NCBI GenBank assembly: GCA_025716815.1
Contig: JAIXMN010000078.1
Location: 1-32,201 of the forward strand
Direction of reading: 5' to 3'
Length of the DNA stretch: 32,201 nucleotides
From: Dichotomocladium elegans
Taxonomy: Eukaryota; Mucoromycota; Mucoromycetes; Mucorales; Lichtheimiaceae
Numbering within the stretch: position 1 is the stretch's first letter; each line of letters opens with the position of its first letter. The notes under the pieces were generated by a model, which made no database searches, was not told the DNA's origin, and saw only the letters and a program-made list of their open reading frames with translations. Shown here in pieces: positions 10,183 through 20,800 of this stretch. The position numbers and the translations under genes were made by a program.

Positions 10183-10520
10183 AAGTTCTTCTCTCGTTAA
10201 AGCTTTATTTTTTTTACACGATCCGCAGCCGCAGCAAAATGAGTGGGACTCTTTTTCCTTTTTTTTTTACACGGTCTTTGCGCGTGCGCGTTTTTTACGT
10301 GGCGATGGAGGTTCCGAATTCTGTTGCCATTGAACGCAAAGGGCCACGAAGCTTCATGAAGCGCTGGTTCCATATCTTCAATCGATGGTCTTGGCCTTGG
10401 AGGCAAACAGCACAGTAAACATCCGGTTTCCATCCACTGCTCTTCCCGAACATCGGGTTATGAACGTATACCGTGCAACAAAGCTCAACGAAGCTCAACT
10501 TTGTGACTCTTTACCTATGG

Positions 10521-10809
10521 CCAATACAGCTGGAGAGTGGGAGGGGGGTATGATCCATTTCTGTGATTGAATTTGGGCCAATATCACGTGCGTCGACATC
10601 GTCGCCTCTTGGTTTACTCTACGTACTTGCTGCGCTCTGTTTTGCGGGGAGGGGGTGCCGATTGCCCCGAGACAGTGTCGTGAAGAGAGGATCAAGATGG
10701 CTTCTTGCCAAAATAGGATACATGGCAATCGCGGATATGATGGGTTGAATTGTGGACACCGCATGCGAGACGTGTGAAGGAGCGAAAGCGTGAAAAAAAA
10801 ATATAGTCT
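10521..10809. other. No gene recognised
   Basis: A 61-codon frame at 10563-10748 (hydrophobic near GLLYVLAALCFAG) overlaps a longer frame on the other strand. Neither has a homologue I recognise or support from a repeat copy. Confidence 0.35.
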
Positions 10810-11253
10810 AAGATTTCCTCATTTGTTCGTTCTTCGCACTCCTTCCCTCTTTCTCCCTTTTTTCCCTTCCCCAAAAACCTCTTCTACGCTTCCTTCTGCC
10901 TTTCCCTTCTTCTCGTGCACGAAGCCATGACAAGAAGAAGGGGTTGCCATACCATGCCGGGTACTTTATGTTACTACTGGCCGACTAAAGGCTGCAGCAC
11001 AAGCGTTAGGCGACTGCGGCAAGCGAATATCTAGGTGACAAGGCTTTGTAGCTTTACGACCCACCGGAAACGCTGCCCAACAAAGTTGTTCCACTGCTCC
11101 TCTTTATATTGGCGCTTTTTTTTTAGGTCGTTTATCCTTCGGATGGGTGTGAGCGAAGCACGGTATGTGGTTTCTTGTCCACGTTGTCTTTCCAAGTAAG
11201 CCGTCTTTTTTCTTTTCTTTTCTTTTCCTTTCGCATTCATTTTACTCTTCTAG
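10810..11253 (+). other. Pyrimidine-rich leader, short ORF and first candidate intron
   Basis: A C/T-rich tract (about 10815-10915) precedes an ATG at 10927 that opens a 35-codon frame ending at 11034 (MTRRRGCHTMPGTLCYYWPT at its start). Further on, CCAAGTAAG near 11190 followed by long TTTTCTTTTC tracts and TTCTAG at 11253 looks like an intron leading into the first exon-like module. This could be the 5' part of the gene from which the tandem modules derive. No family is recognised. Confidence 0.35.
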
Positions 11254-11873
11254 TCCATCCATCAGCGAGACCTCGATGAACTGGTGCCGGGAGTGCTTCG
11301 CTCTGAGGCTACCTGTCCCGGCTTTACACTGGTTGAAGTGGAGCAGCTCTTGTGGCGCGTGCACCTGCAGTTAAAATGGGCCTCTGCTGCTGGTATCAGC
11401 ACAGCGTTGTATTGACTTGCTGGACCGGCAAGTACGTAGAACGACCGATCGTGGTGCACCTCCTCCAGTCCATCGAGGACATTAAGAAAGACATGCCTGT
11501 CTTGGAGGTATGATATCATGGTGTGTATTGCTATGCTGCTGATGAATGATGCATGTTTACCGTAGCAGTGTCTACGGCAACTGTCAACTGGCGACTGGCA
11601 ACCGGCGACCGGAGATCGGGCCTGGGCATGCCCTAAAACTGCCCGCACTTTTGAGTTGTTTGCTTTTGAGTTGTTGGAGAGGTGGGGTGGTGGAGAGGTG
11701 GAGAGGTGGAGAGGTGGAGTGGGTGGAGTGGGTGGAGAGGTGTGGAGTGGATGGGTGGTTTTCGTCGTCCCTTTCGTCTTCGTCCCTTTTTTTCCAGTAA
11801 GTTCCTTTTTCTTTTTTAACTGAATATTCCGTACACTCAATACTGAATAACGAATATGTTTTTTATTCTTCTA
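11254..11873 (+). pseudogene. Exon-like module 1 of a tandem series
   Basis: Follows TTCTAG at 11253 and begins SIHQRDLDELV in frame. Further on, a shifted frame reads WTGKYVERPIVVHLLQSIED and KKDMPVLE up to a GTATGATAT donor at about 11511, with a GTAG acceptor near 11566. Then come a GACTGGCGACTGG-rich stretch, a G-rich minisatellite and another pyrimidine-rich intron ending in TTCTAG at 11874. Frame changes and stops between otherwise conserved segments indicate decay, or an exon-intron layout I have not resolved. Function unknown. Confidence 0.5.
11676..11758 (+). repeat. G-rich minisatellite (GGTGGAGA/GTGGGTGGA), module 1
   Basis: Imperfect GGAGAGGTGG and GGAGTGGGTGG units. Many GG/GGG runs give potential for G-quadruplex structure on the plus strand. 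Confidence 0.9.
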
Positions 11874-11874
11874 G

Positions 11875-12496
11875 GCCATTCATCAACAAGTCCTCGATGT
11901 AATGGTCCGTCCCGAGGCGTAAAAGCCCTCTGGTGCGAGGAGTTCGCCGCTCTTGGAGGCTACTTACCTGGGCATTACAGTGCGTGCTAATACCACGCGC
12001 AGTATATTGCATTGCTGGACCGGTAAGTACGTAGAACGATCGTCCGCAGCGCACGGCGGCGCAAGTCCTCCAGTCCAGCGAGGACGTTAAACAAGGCAGG
12101 CAGCCTAACATGAGGTATAATACACCATGATATATATCACAACGCCGCTGACGACTGACATACATATCTCTTGTAGCAAATCGGACGGCAACCTATGACT
12201 GGCGACTGGCGACTGGGCCTGGGCATGCCCTAAAACTGCCCGCACTTTTGAGTTGTTTGTTTTTGAGTTGTTGGAGAGGTGGAGTGGGTGGAGGTGGGGT
12301 GGAGTGGGTGGAGAGGTGGAGTGGGTGGAGGGTGGAGAGGTGTGGAGGTGGTGGGTGGTGGGGGTGTGGAGTGGATGGGTGGTTTTCGTCGTCCCTTTCG
12401 TCTTCGTCCCTTTTTTACAAGTAAGTTACCTTTTCTTTTTTAACTGTATAATCCATACACTCAATACTGAACCATGAATGTATTTTTATTTTTCTA
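11875..12496 (+). pseudogene. Exon-like module 2
   Basis: Begins after TTCTAG (11874) with AIHQQVLDVMVRPEA followed by a stop. It is homologous along its length to modules 1 and 3, including the GGACCGGTAAGTACGTAGAACG segment core, a GAGGTATAAT donor-like site, a TTGTAG acceptor-like site near 12176, the conserved GGGCATGCCCTAAAACTGCC block and its own G-rich minisatellite. Period from module 1 is 621 bp by acceptor position. Stops and indels argue against a functional protein. Confidence 0.5.
12273..12382 (+). repeat. G-rich minisatellite, module 2
   Basis: Same GGAGAGGTGG/GTGGGTGGA units as at 11676-11758 but longer and rearranged, so the tract has expanded independently. Confidence 0.9.
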
Positions 12497-12497
12497 G

Positions 12498-12958
12498 GCC
12501 ATTCATCAACAAGTCCTCGATGCAATGGTCCGCCCCGAGGCGTAAAAGCCCTCTGGTGCGAGGAGTTCGCCGCTCTTAGAGGCTACTCGCCAAGGCAATG
12601 CATTGACTGTCCCAGAGATGCTCTTCGGAGGGGGTGCGCGCACATCGAGCTCATTCTGGGCCGGTATGGTTGGTATCTGAGCAGCATTGTATTGCAACGC
12701 GGGAACGGCGGGTAAGTAGTAAGACTGGTCGCGGCGCATCGGTGGAGCGCAAAGTCTTCCCCGCCCAGGAGGACGGTAAACAAGGCAGGCCTGACCTGGG
12801 TGGTATCTTCTATAGATTCCACTCAGCCAACACCTTGCCGAGATTGAAAGGGCACGCCAGACTTGGGTGGTTTCACTCGTATGATCCCATCCTGTCAAAG
12901 TGCATGCCGACATTCCCCATCTACACATCCACGGATATACAGTATGTCCAAAAGGTAT
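12498..12958 (+). pseudogene. Exon-like module 3 (last of the tandem series)
   Basis: Begins after TTCTAG (12497) as AIHQQVLDAMVRPEA then stop; 623 bp from module 2. It diverges in the middle and lacks the G-rich minisatellite. A 108-codon frame (12634-12960) ends at a GTATGATATTATG donor-like site like module 1, passing through ARLGWFHSYDPILSKCMPTF. The end at a conserved donor position is mild support for an ancestral coding exon. Function unknown. Confidence 0.45.
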
Positions 12959-13167
12959 GATATTATGCTGTGTATTTTTTGTTGCTCATGGTGAACATAT
13001 ATTGATTGCAAAAGCACCATAGCTATACTGTATATACTTTGCGTTACCATGCATTGCCATAACACTAGCAAGCAAGCCTGTAACAGTAGTTACAGTGAAC
13101 GATCACGATTGACCGATGACCAAGATATACAAGGATAACGATCACAATAAGGACCGCATCTCCGGCG

Positions 13168-13389
13168 ATGATACTACGAACCATATTCATTTTCTCTGTA
13201 ATGTTCGTTTCATCAACTTGCCACCATAAAAATGAAAACAGGGAATACAAACCTGACTATGGACACAAGGTGCTTTCCCAAGGCGAAACGCATACTTCAA
13301 CGGGCAATTCCTTCCTCCAACTACACATCCTTTTTCATACTATAGACATAGAAGTAGTTCTTTCCGGAATTCTTCCCTTTCACTCTTGA
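13168..13389 (+). CDS. Hypothetical small peptide, possible signal sequence
   Basis: 73 codons. The N-terminus MILRTIFIFSVMFVSSTC is hydrophobic and could be a signal peptide with cleavage near SSTC, followed by a polar segment HHKNENREYKPDYGHK and a hydrophobic C-terminal part. The middle is shared with the minus-strand frame at 5324-5620, with few amino-acid changes, but the N-terminal sequences differ. It lies just inside a transposon terminus ending at 13492 (CCTG|TA). It may be a remnant carried by a transposon. No domain is recognised, and expression is unsupported. Confidence 0.3.
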   Translation: MILRTIFIFSVMFVSSTCHHKNENREYKPDYGHKVLSQGETHTSTGNSFLQLHILFHTIDIEVVLSGILPFHS

Positions 13390-13492
13390 AATAGTATTGC
13401 TTCAATTACTATTTTCTTGCTCATCCCCAAAAAAAACACTCCACCCTCCCACTTCTTTCCTACCTTTGACCGGTAGCCAACGGAAAATCCTG
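13210..13492 (+). mobile_element. Transposon terminus, inverted relative to 5301-5550
   Basis: Homologous to 5301-5550 in reverse orientation, with an extra A-rich stretch near 13395-13450. Homology ends at GGAAAATCCTG|TA (13492), the same point as at 5301 and 30533. Flanks beyond TA are unrelated, which defines the element end. The left terminus was not found. Confidence 0.6.
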
Positions 13493-13494
13493 TA

Positions 13495-15049
13495 CGCTAA
13501 ACACTTGTCCAGCATGTTCCAATGGATCGCTATAGCGGTAAAAATGGTCCATTGTATCAACCTTCCCACACTTATGCGCGCTGACCCAAGGTAGGGCGCA
13601 ATTGGCATATCTGCAACACATCAAAGAGCACGCCGATAATTTATAGTGGACTACGGGTTTCCGTCATTGCCGTGCTAATTTGAAGTTACTGTTATACCGA
13701 AAATTTTCAGTTTCTGCCACCGGTATTGATTATGTAGATCCGTTACTATTGCAGATACGTGGAACGGTATTGATTGCTTAGCTAAAGCAAGCAGCTTTAT
13801 GGCTCAAAGTCTCCCGCTTATTGCGGGGTCTCGTGTGAAATTTTAGTATGAAAACGGCCCTGCGCTCAGACTTTCTCAATTATTGTTCCAACTCAGATAC
13901 AAGCGTACCTAACTTAAAAGGATAAGGAAGCAGACGAGATCCTGAATAATGATTGAAGAGGGAAATAGCCTCTTTTTATACCAAGTACCTGTTGATATTC
14001 AGCAATCCTAATGGAATCAAATATACCATTGTTAATGAACGTTCGTGAATGCGTGTGTGCGTGGGTATGGGTCAGTATTTCTGCGCGGCGACAGCAATGA
14101 GGCATAAAGACGCGTATTAGCACTGAGCATCCAGCCATGAGGAATCGGAAACTGCGTAGATAATCGGCAACGGATAATGAAGTATGACGTCCTTTTGATT
14201 CGTACAGCGACCGTATAAAAGCGGCTCCCATTTCCACTTGTCCTTAAATTGTATTTTACACTCGCCTTCCAAACCGATGGAGTACGTAATGCACCATCAT
14301 GTACAAAATCTATATGATCTGCTGCAATCACAGATGTCATCTTTTAACAGCACTTGAAGTTACACTAGTACATCCAACGATCTGAGGAGTTTGCAATTCC
14401 TCCATGATCGATGGCGCCATCTTATACCCACTTTTGGGATCTAGCTTCCCTTCCTAAAGTAGAAAGGGTTACCCGTGTTCTATAGAGCCTAATGCTTGAG
14501 ACCGTTTCCACTTCATGCCATTTACTCAGTGAGCCTCTTCAACCATGGCATTACACCATCCACCATCACGAGAGTACCTGGGCTCTAACGCCTAGCCTTA
14601 ATTCTGAACGTTATCTCCTTACGCAAGCTACATTATAAAGAAGTTCAAATCTAATGGGTCTAACCCGAATTCGCTTACAACACCCTCACGAACAGCGCAT
14701 CCTGGAAAAGCTATAACAAGCCAACGTTCCTGTAATCATGCCTATAACAGAAATGAACAATGTCAAGCGGTATCTGATAATACTTAAGCTTCCTTGACAA
14801 ATGCTACCCCTCTATAGACTAATGACAACCGCATATCCCAGCATGGACCATCCAGGCCTATAATATCGTGCATTCAATGGACAGTTACATATCGATATTA
14901 AGGCGAGATTTACTGTGTATTACTATAGATTGAATCCAATAGGGCGCGATCAACATACAAATAATGGTCAACCTGCAAATGACTGATATCGCTCGCATGG
15001 TTATATTTATACTAGATATCCGGTATATGGTGATTGGCATGATTATATC
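13495..15049. other. Gene-poor region
   Basis: No recognisable coding domain. TATA-like sites occur on the minus strand (13971-13980, TATAAAAAGA) and plus strand (about 14215, GTATAAAAGC). A TGTGAAATTTTAG start at 13834 plus the minus-strand TATA would fit an LTR end, but no partner end or target duplication was found. Satellite-like words such as GCATTCAATGG (about 14870) appear toward the right and may be very old satellite. Confidence 0.4.
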
Positions 15050-15614
15050 TCACGTATTCAATGCATCGTCTCCCAGCTTGCGTCATGGTCGTATTATTAC
15101 TACCTGTTTATCAACAATAGATTCTCCTGCCAGCGATAGCAAGATCCAGCGGCCATACTCACATGCTTCTCCCTAGTTGTGTCACGACATTAGGATCGGA
15201 TGTAAATCTGTCTCCGTGTTCAATGTATCGTGCCTCCATTATTGATTTAGTCATAGACTTACTACATGTTCCTCGATTGTAGGTTGCACAAAAGGCAAAA
15301 CAAGGCATTCCATGAGCCATCAGATTGGTTCATTGCGGATTCCGATGTGGCCATCATCACCAGCGATCTATTTATCTCAGGTATTCAATGTATCGTTTCG
15401 CGATAGATGCTATAGTCGCATTCTTACTGCATGCTCCTCCTGTGTAGGTTTCTCCTGGATGTATAATCAAGGTCCATGGACGATCAAGGTTGTGACACTT
15501 CGCGGTCGGCAGTTGAATTCGAGGTGCCTTAGCTGCTGGCTAGCACTTCTAATGATGATGCCACCTTGAGGGCGTAGAGTGGTCTTTGTGATAAACGGTG
15601 GATTTATAAAAGGT
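15050..15614 (+). repeat. Decayed satellite monomers at the array edge
   Basis: Core ATTCAATG-like motifs at 15056, 15218 and 15383 (intervals 162 and 165 bp, shorter than in the array), then a full-length spacing of 232 bp to the junction at about 15615. Intron-like segments still end in TGTAG (for example TTGTAGGTTG and GTGTAGGTTT). Divergence from the main array is high. Confidence 0.75.
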
Positions 15615-16424
15615 ATGCTCTTTTTCGCTACCTTCCCTCAAAGAAAATGGCAGGAAAAAGAAAATACTAACTCGCTATTTCTCTTCTTTTCACTTTTTTT
15701 TATAGGCTTGCCCATGCTCAAGCCTTCCATGTCCATCAACGGTGGTACTTGCAGGAATACCTCCCCCCCCAGCGCGAAACAAGCTCTCTGTTGGTTTGGT
15801 TGACTCTGCCCGCACCGCTCTGTTTTTCCTGCCAATGAGACCAATGCCGCAAAGGGGGTTGGTGTTTCGTGTCAAGGCCAACAGCGGTGGTCCATGATAA
15901 AGTCTTTCCAAGATCGTCCCCGATACCGGCATTCAAGCTGAGCGTAATCAACCACTGACAACACTTCAAGCCTGGTATGTCTGCCATCCAAAAAAAAAAA
16001 GGAAAGAAAAAAAAAGCAACTTCCCTTCCTCACTTTTAACTTTTTCTTTATTGGCTTTGCCCTTCCCTAGACCATCCATGTCCATCAACGACGGCAGTTG
16101 CAGGAACAATCCCCCACGTGCGAAACACCTTTCTGTTGGTTTGGTTGAGCCTTTCCGCACCATTGTGCTTTTCCTTGCCAAAGAGAGCATGCCGCGCAGG
16201 AGTTCTTGTTCCCTGTAAAAGCCAATGGCGATGGTCATGGTCATGGTCAGGTAGTTGCTTGTGCAATCCACGGCTTCCATAGCGATCCGGCGTCATTGCC
16301 ACCAAGGACATCTCCCACTCTACCGATCGTCGCAATCAAGATGAGAGCGAGTGCGATGGTCGGTTCTCAGGTACAGTATGCTCTTTTTGGCCCTTTGTCT
16401 CTCACTGGCGGTTTCGCGATGTAG

Positions 16425-16621
16425 GTCTCTGCGCGCATTCCACCGATCGTTGCAATCAAGATGAGAGCCAGTGTGATGGTCGGTTCTCAGGTACAGTATA
16501 CTCTTTAGGACCCTTTGTCTCTCACTGGCGGTTTCTCCATGTAGGTCTCTGCCCACACTCCACCGATCATCCACCATTCGTCGCAATCAAGATGAGAGCG
16601 AGTGTGATGGTCGGTTCTCTG
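16425..16621 (+). repeat. Tandem duplication of a 66-nt exon plus 54-nt intron
   Basis: Exon 16425-16490 is 66 nt (22 codons, VSARIPPIVAIKMRASVMVG then SQ) and is followed by a 54-nt intron GTACAGTATACTC...ATGTAG. The same 120-bp unit starts in the preceding exon end (16305-16370) and recurs as 16545-16621, where 11 extra bases break the frame. The second block has the same unit at 17685-17870 with one intron. Confidence 0.8.
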
Positions 16622-17015
16622 GTACATTATGCTCTTTTTCGCTACCTGCCTTCAAAAAAGAAATACACTAACTTACTCTTCCTCTTCTTTTCTCTTTTTT
16701 TATAGCCTTGCCCATGCTCAAGCCTTCCATGTCCATCAACGGTGGTACTTGCAGGAATACCTCCCCCCAGCGCGAAACAAGCTCTCTGTCGGTTTGGTTG
16801 ACTCTGCCCGCACCGCTCTGTTTTTCCTGCCAATGAGACCAATGCCGCAAAGGGGGTCGGTGTTTCATGTCAAGGCCAACAGCGATGGTTCATGATCAAG
16901 TCTTTCCAGGTTCTCCCTCGGTGTAGCTAGCAATCCCTCTCCACCTAGATAGCTCCCCATCCTTCTCTTTATATAGCTCCCCATCCTTCCTCTTCCCCTT
17001 TCCCTAAACCAGATA

Positions 17016-17045
17016 GGCGTGCCCTGAGCTCAATAAGGGCACGCC
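17016..17045. other. 10-bp perfect inverted repeat
   Basis: GGCGTGCCCT - loop GAGCTCAATA - AGGGCACGCC. A second perfect inverted repeat, GGGGATGG...CCATCCCC, lies at 17142-17164. Both are in the part of the block absent from its first copy. Confidence 0.85.
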
Positions 17046-17875
17046 TCCATTCTACTCCGGTAAGTACATGATGTCCGCCAAATTTACAGCCAACCCAGCA
17101 TACTCACTTTTACCATCCTCTCGCTTCCCCAAAGGACCAAAGGGGATGGTTCACAGCCATCCCCTCCATACGCATCTTTTCCAGAGAGCTAAGCATCAAC
17201 AACCATCTTGATGTAAGAGCTCATCGCTGGTCCTTTTTTTTGTTTTCTAGTGTCTTCTTCTTTTCTCATGGTCTTAATCCCGGACAAGGCAAAGACGATC
17301 ATTCTCGATACCGGCATTCAAGCTGAGCATGCTCAATCACTAATAACACTTTCAAGCCTGGTATGTCTGCCATCCAAAAAAAGGAAAGAAAAAAAGTAAC
17401 TTCCCTTCCTCACCTTTACCTTTTTCTTTATTAGATTTCCCCTTCCCTAGACCGCCCATGTCCATCAACGACGGCAGTTGCAGGAACAATTCCCCACGCG
17501 CGAAACAACTTTCTGTCGGTTTGGTTGAGCCTTTCCGCACCATTGTGCTTTTCCTTGCCAAAGAGAGCATGCCGCGCAGGAGTTCTTGTTCCCTGTGAAA
17601 GCCAATCGCGATGGTCATGGTCATGGTCAACCTGTTGCCCGTACAATCCGCGACATCCATAGCTATCCGGCGTCATTGCCACCAAGAGCATCTCCCACTC
17701 TACCGATCGTCGCAATCAAGATGAGAGCGAGTGCGATGGTCGGCTCTCAGGTACAGTATGCTCCTCCTGGTTCTTTGTCACTCACTGGCGGTTTCGCTAT
17801 GTAGGTCTCTGCGCGCATTCCACCGATCGTTGCAATCAAGATGAGAGCCAGTGTGATGGTCGGTTCTCAGGCAGA

Positions 17876-20800
17876 GTATCAACGTGTCGTTCCTCGATCA
17901 GTGATATAATCACATTCTTACTACAGCTCTTCCTTTATAGGTTGCCCTGGATGTACAATCAAGCTCCATTGACGATCAAGGTTCTTGGTACTTTGGGGTC
18001 GGCAGTGGGTCTAGAGAAGTTTGGGTGCTGGCTTACATTTCTAATGACGCTCCGACCTTGAAGCCGTAGGGTGGTCCCTGTGACAATACGATGAATTTAT
18101 AGAATGTATTCAATGTATCATTTCTCCATTGTTGCTGCAGTGGATTGTGTAAACAGATGATAACAAGTCGTGAAATTCAAAGATAGTGAAGTTAATCCAA
18201 GAAAAGAACAAACATTCATAATACGAGTGTACATCTGTATAACCGAACCGTAAGCGGAGTGGCTCTCACTACTAAAATAATTTTACTTCTGAAACCGTGA
18301 CACAAATAACTCAGGACTAAGACAGGTGCTAGAGCCGTATACTTCCTGCATGTTCTTCGTTGGCAGATAGGCTTGTAACTACAACAAGGGCCATAAACAT
18401 TCAAGGCCACGGCTACTTCAAGGTCGACAGTGGATTTAGCGATGCTTGGGTGCAGCTTCCATTTCTAATGATGCTCCGACCTTTAAGTGATAGCATGGTC
18501 CCTGAGATCGGCGGTGAATTTATATCAGGTATTCAATGTATCGTTTCTGCTTGGTCAAAGTTGTATTCTTACTGCATGTTCATCCTTTGTACATCACCGA
18601 GATATCAGTAAACAAGGCGCATAAACGATCAAGGCTCCGGTGAGTTCGAATGGCGGCAGTCGGTCTAATGAAGTTCCGACCTCGAACACCTAGCGTGGTC
18701 TGTGGGATTCGCCGTGCATTTATGTCAGGTATTCAATGTATCGTTTCTCGATTAGGCCGAAGTCGCATCCTTACTGCATATTCCTTGTTTGTAGATTAAC
18801 GTGGTGCCAGTACGCAAGGTCGATACATTGTCAAGCGCCCGGTTGCTTCGAGGTCGGCAGTGGATTAGAGATGCTTGGGTGCGGCTTGCATTTCTAATGA
18901 TGCTCCAACCTTGAAGTGGTAGCATGGTCCTTGCGATAGTCGGTGCATTTACATCAGGTATTCAATGTATCGTTTCTCGATTAGTCCAAAATCACATGCT
19001 TACTGCATGTTCGTCCTTTGTAGATTACCAAGGTGTCAGTAAACAAGGCCAAAACCGATCAAGGTTCCTGTTACTTCAACCGTCGTCAGTCGGTTTAATG
19101 AAGATCCAACCTCGAACACATAGCGCTATCCGTGGTATTCGCCGTGAATTTATGTCAGGTATTCAATGTATCGTTTCTCGATTGGTGTTAGAGTCGCATT
19201 CTTACTGCATCTTCTTCCTTGTAGATTAACTTGTGTCTGTGAGCAAGGCCCTATGACGATCAAGGTCTGGGTACTTCGATGCCGGCAGTGAGTCCATTGA
19301 AGTTCCGACCTCGAAGACGAAGCTTTGGCCCTGGAATAAGCGGTGTATTTATATGAGGTATTCAATGTATCGTTTCTCGCTTGGTCCAAAGTTGCATTCT
19401 TACTGCATGTTCATCGTTTGTAGATTAACGTGGTGTCAGTACCAAGCCATAAATGTCAAGGCCCGGTACTTCGAGGTCGCAGTGGATTAGAATGCTTGGG
19501 TGCGGCTTGCATTTCTAATGATGCTCCAACCTTGAAGTGGTGCATGGTCCTTGCGATACACGGTGCATTTTATATCAGGTATTCAATGTATCGTTTATCG
19601 ATTAGTCCAAAATCACATGCTTACTGCATGTTCGTGGTTTGTAGATCACCGAGGTATCAGTAAACCAGGCTTATAAACGATCAAGGGACCGGTTGCTTCG
19701 AGGTCGGCAGTGGATTTAGAGATGCTTGGGTGTGGCTTGCATTTCTAATGATGCTCCGACATCGAAGCGGTAACATTGTCCCTGCGATAGGCGGTGCGCT
19801 CATATCAGGTATTCAATGTATCGTTTGTTGATTAGTGATATGGTCGTATTCTTACTGCATCTTCTTCCGATATAGATTGACGAGGTGTCAGTGAGCAAGT
19901 TCTATGACGATCAAGGCTCTGGGTACTTTGATGCGACCAGTGGGTCTGATGAAGTTCTGACCTCGTAGAGGCATCTTTCTCCCTGGAATAGCCGGTGCAT
20001 TTATAGCAGGTGTTCAATGTATCGTTTTTTGATTATTGCGATAGTCGCACTCTTACTGCGTGTTTTGTTTTGTAGATTAATGAGGTTCCAGTACACAAGA
20101 CCCATAAACGATCAAGGCTCTGGGTACTTCGATGGCGCCAGTGGGTCTAATAAAGTTCCGACCTAGAAAGCGAAACAGTGACCCTGGAATAGGCCGTGCA
20201 TTTAAGTCAGGTATTCAATGTATCGTTTCACAATTAATCCAAAGTCGCATCCTTACTGCATATCCATTGTTTGTAGATTAACGTGGTGCCAGTACGCAAG
20301 GTCGATATATTGTCAAGGGTCTGGTTGCTTCGAGGTCAGCAGTTGAGTTAGAAATGCTTGGGTGCGGCTTGCATTTCTGATGACGCTCGGACCTTGAAGT
20401 TGCAGCATGGTCCCTGGTACAGGCGGTGCATTTACCTCAGGTATTCAATGTATCGTTTCTTGATTAATGTATAATCGCATTCTTACTGCATGTTGCTCGT
20501 TTGTCGATTAACGAGGTGTCAATAAGCAAGGCCCATAAACGATCAAGGCTCTGGGTACTTTGATGCCGGCACTCGGTCGATTGAAGTTCGACCCCGAAGA
20601 CGAAGCGTTGTCCCTGAAGTAGGCGGTGCATGTAAATCAGGTATTCAATGTATCGTTTCTTGGCTAGTGTAATAGTCGCCTTCTTACTGCATGTTCTTGC
20701 TTCTTAGATTACAGAGGTGTCAGTAAACAAGGCCCATAAACGATCAAGGTCCCTATTACTTTGACCGTCGGCAGTCGGTTTAATGAAGTTCCAAGCTCGA

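Larger units (their letters stand above)
8050..10520. mobile_element. Dispersed repeat R, copy 2
   Basis: Nearly identical to copies 3 and 4 over most of its length. From left to right it contains a minus-strand TATA/AATAAA module (8100-8170), the MITE (8453-8624), a CACGTATAAATAAC TATA-like site (about 9470), a GA/CG minisatellite (9770-9885), a plus-strand TATA box and poly(A) signal (10027-10182), and T-runs. Similarity to copy 3 is near complete up to about 10305 and drops sharply after GATGGAGG, with weaker homology to about 10520. Short frames such as 9916-10137 are identical among copies because the DNA is. I see no protein family in them. Confidence 0.8.
15615..17875 (+). pseudogene. 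Duplicated exon-intron block of an unknown gene inside the satellite
   Basis: An ordered set of exons and short introns appears twice. Introns visible: 15613-15705, 15975-16070, 16371-16424, 16491-16544, 16622-16705, 17361-17450, 17751-17804, and possibly about 17052-17250. All are GT-AG; those at 15613 and 16622 have ACTAAC-type branch motifs. Conserved protein pieces: DTGIQAE, MSINDGSCRN, LSVGLVEPFRTIVLFLAKES, FPVKAN and PIVAIKMRASAMVGSQ. Copies differ by frame-shifting indels (for example C-run length near 15765 versus 16765), and the pieces fall in different frames, so the block is non-functional or the gene is badly damaged. No family is recognised. Confidence 0.6.

Noticed and set aside
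11262..11840. 192-codon minus-strand frame, the longest in the window
   Set aside because: It reads through the G-rich minisatellite (giving P/T/H runs) and antisense to intron-like borders; homologous frames in modules 2 and 3 are not kept open. Low-complexity shadow.
13834..13980. A third LTR (TGTGAAATTTTAG with minus-strand TATAAAAAGA)
   Set aside because: No matching end, no target duplication and no second copy in the window.
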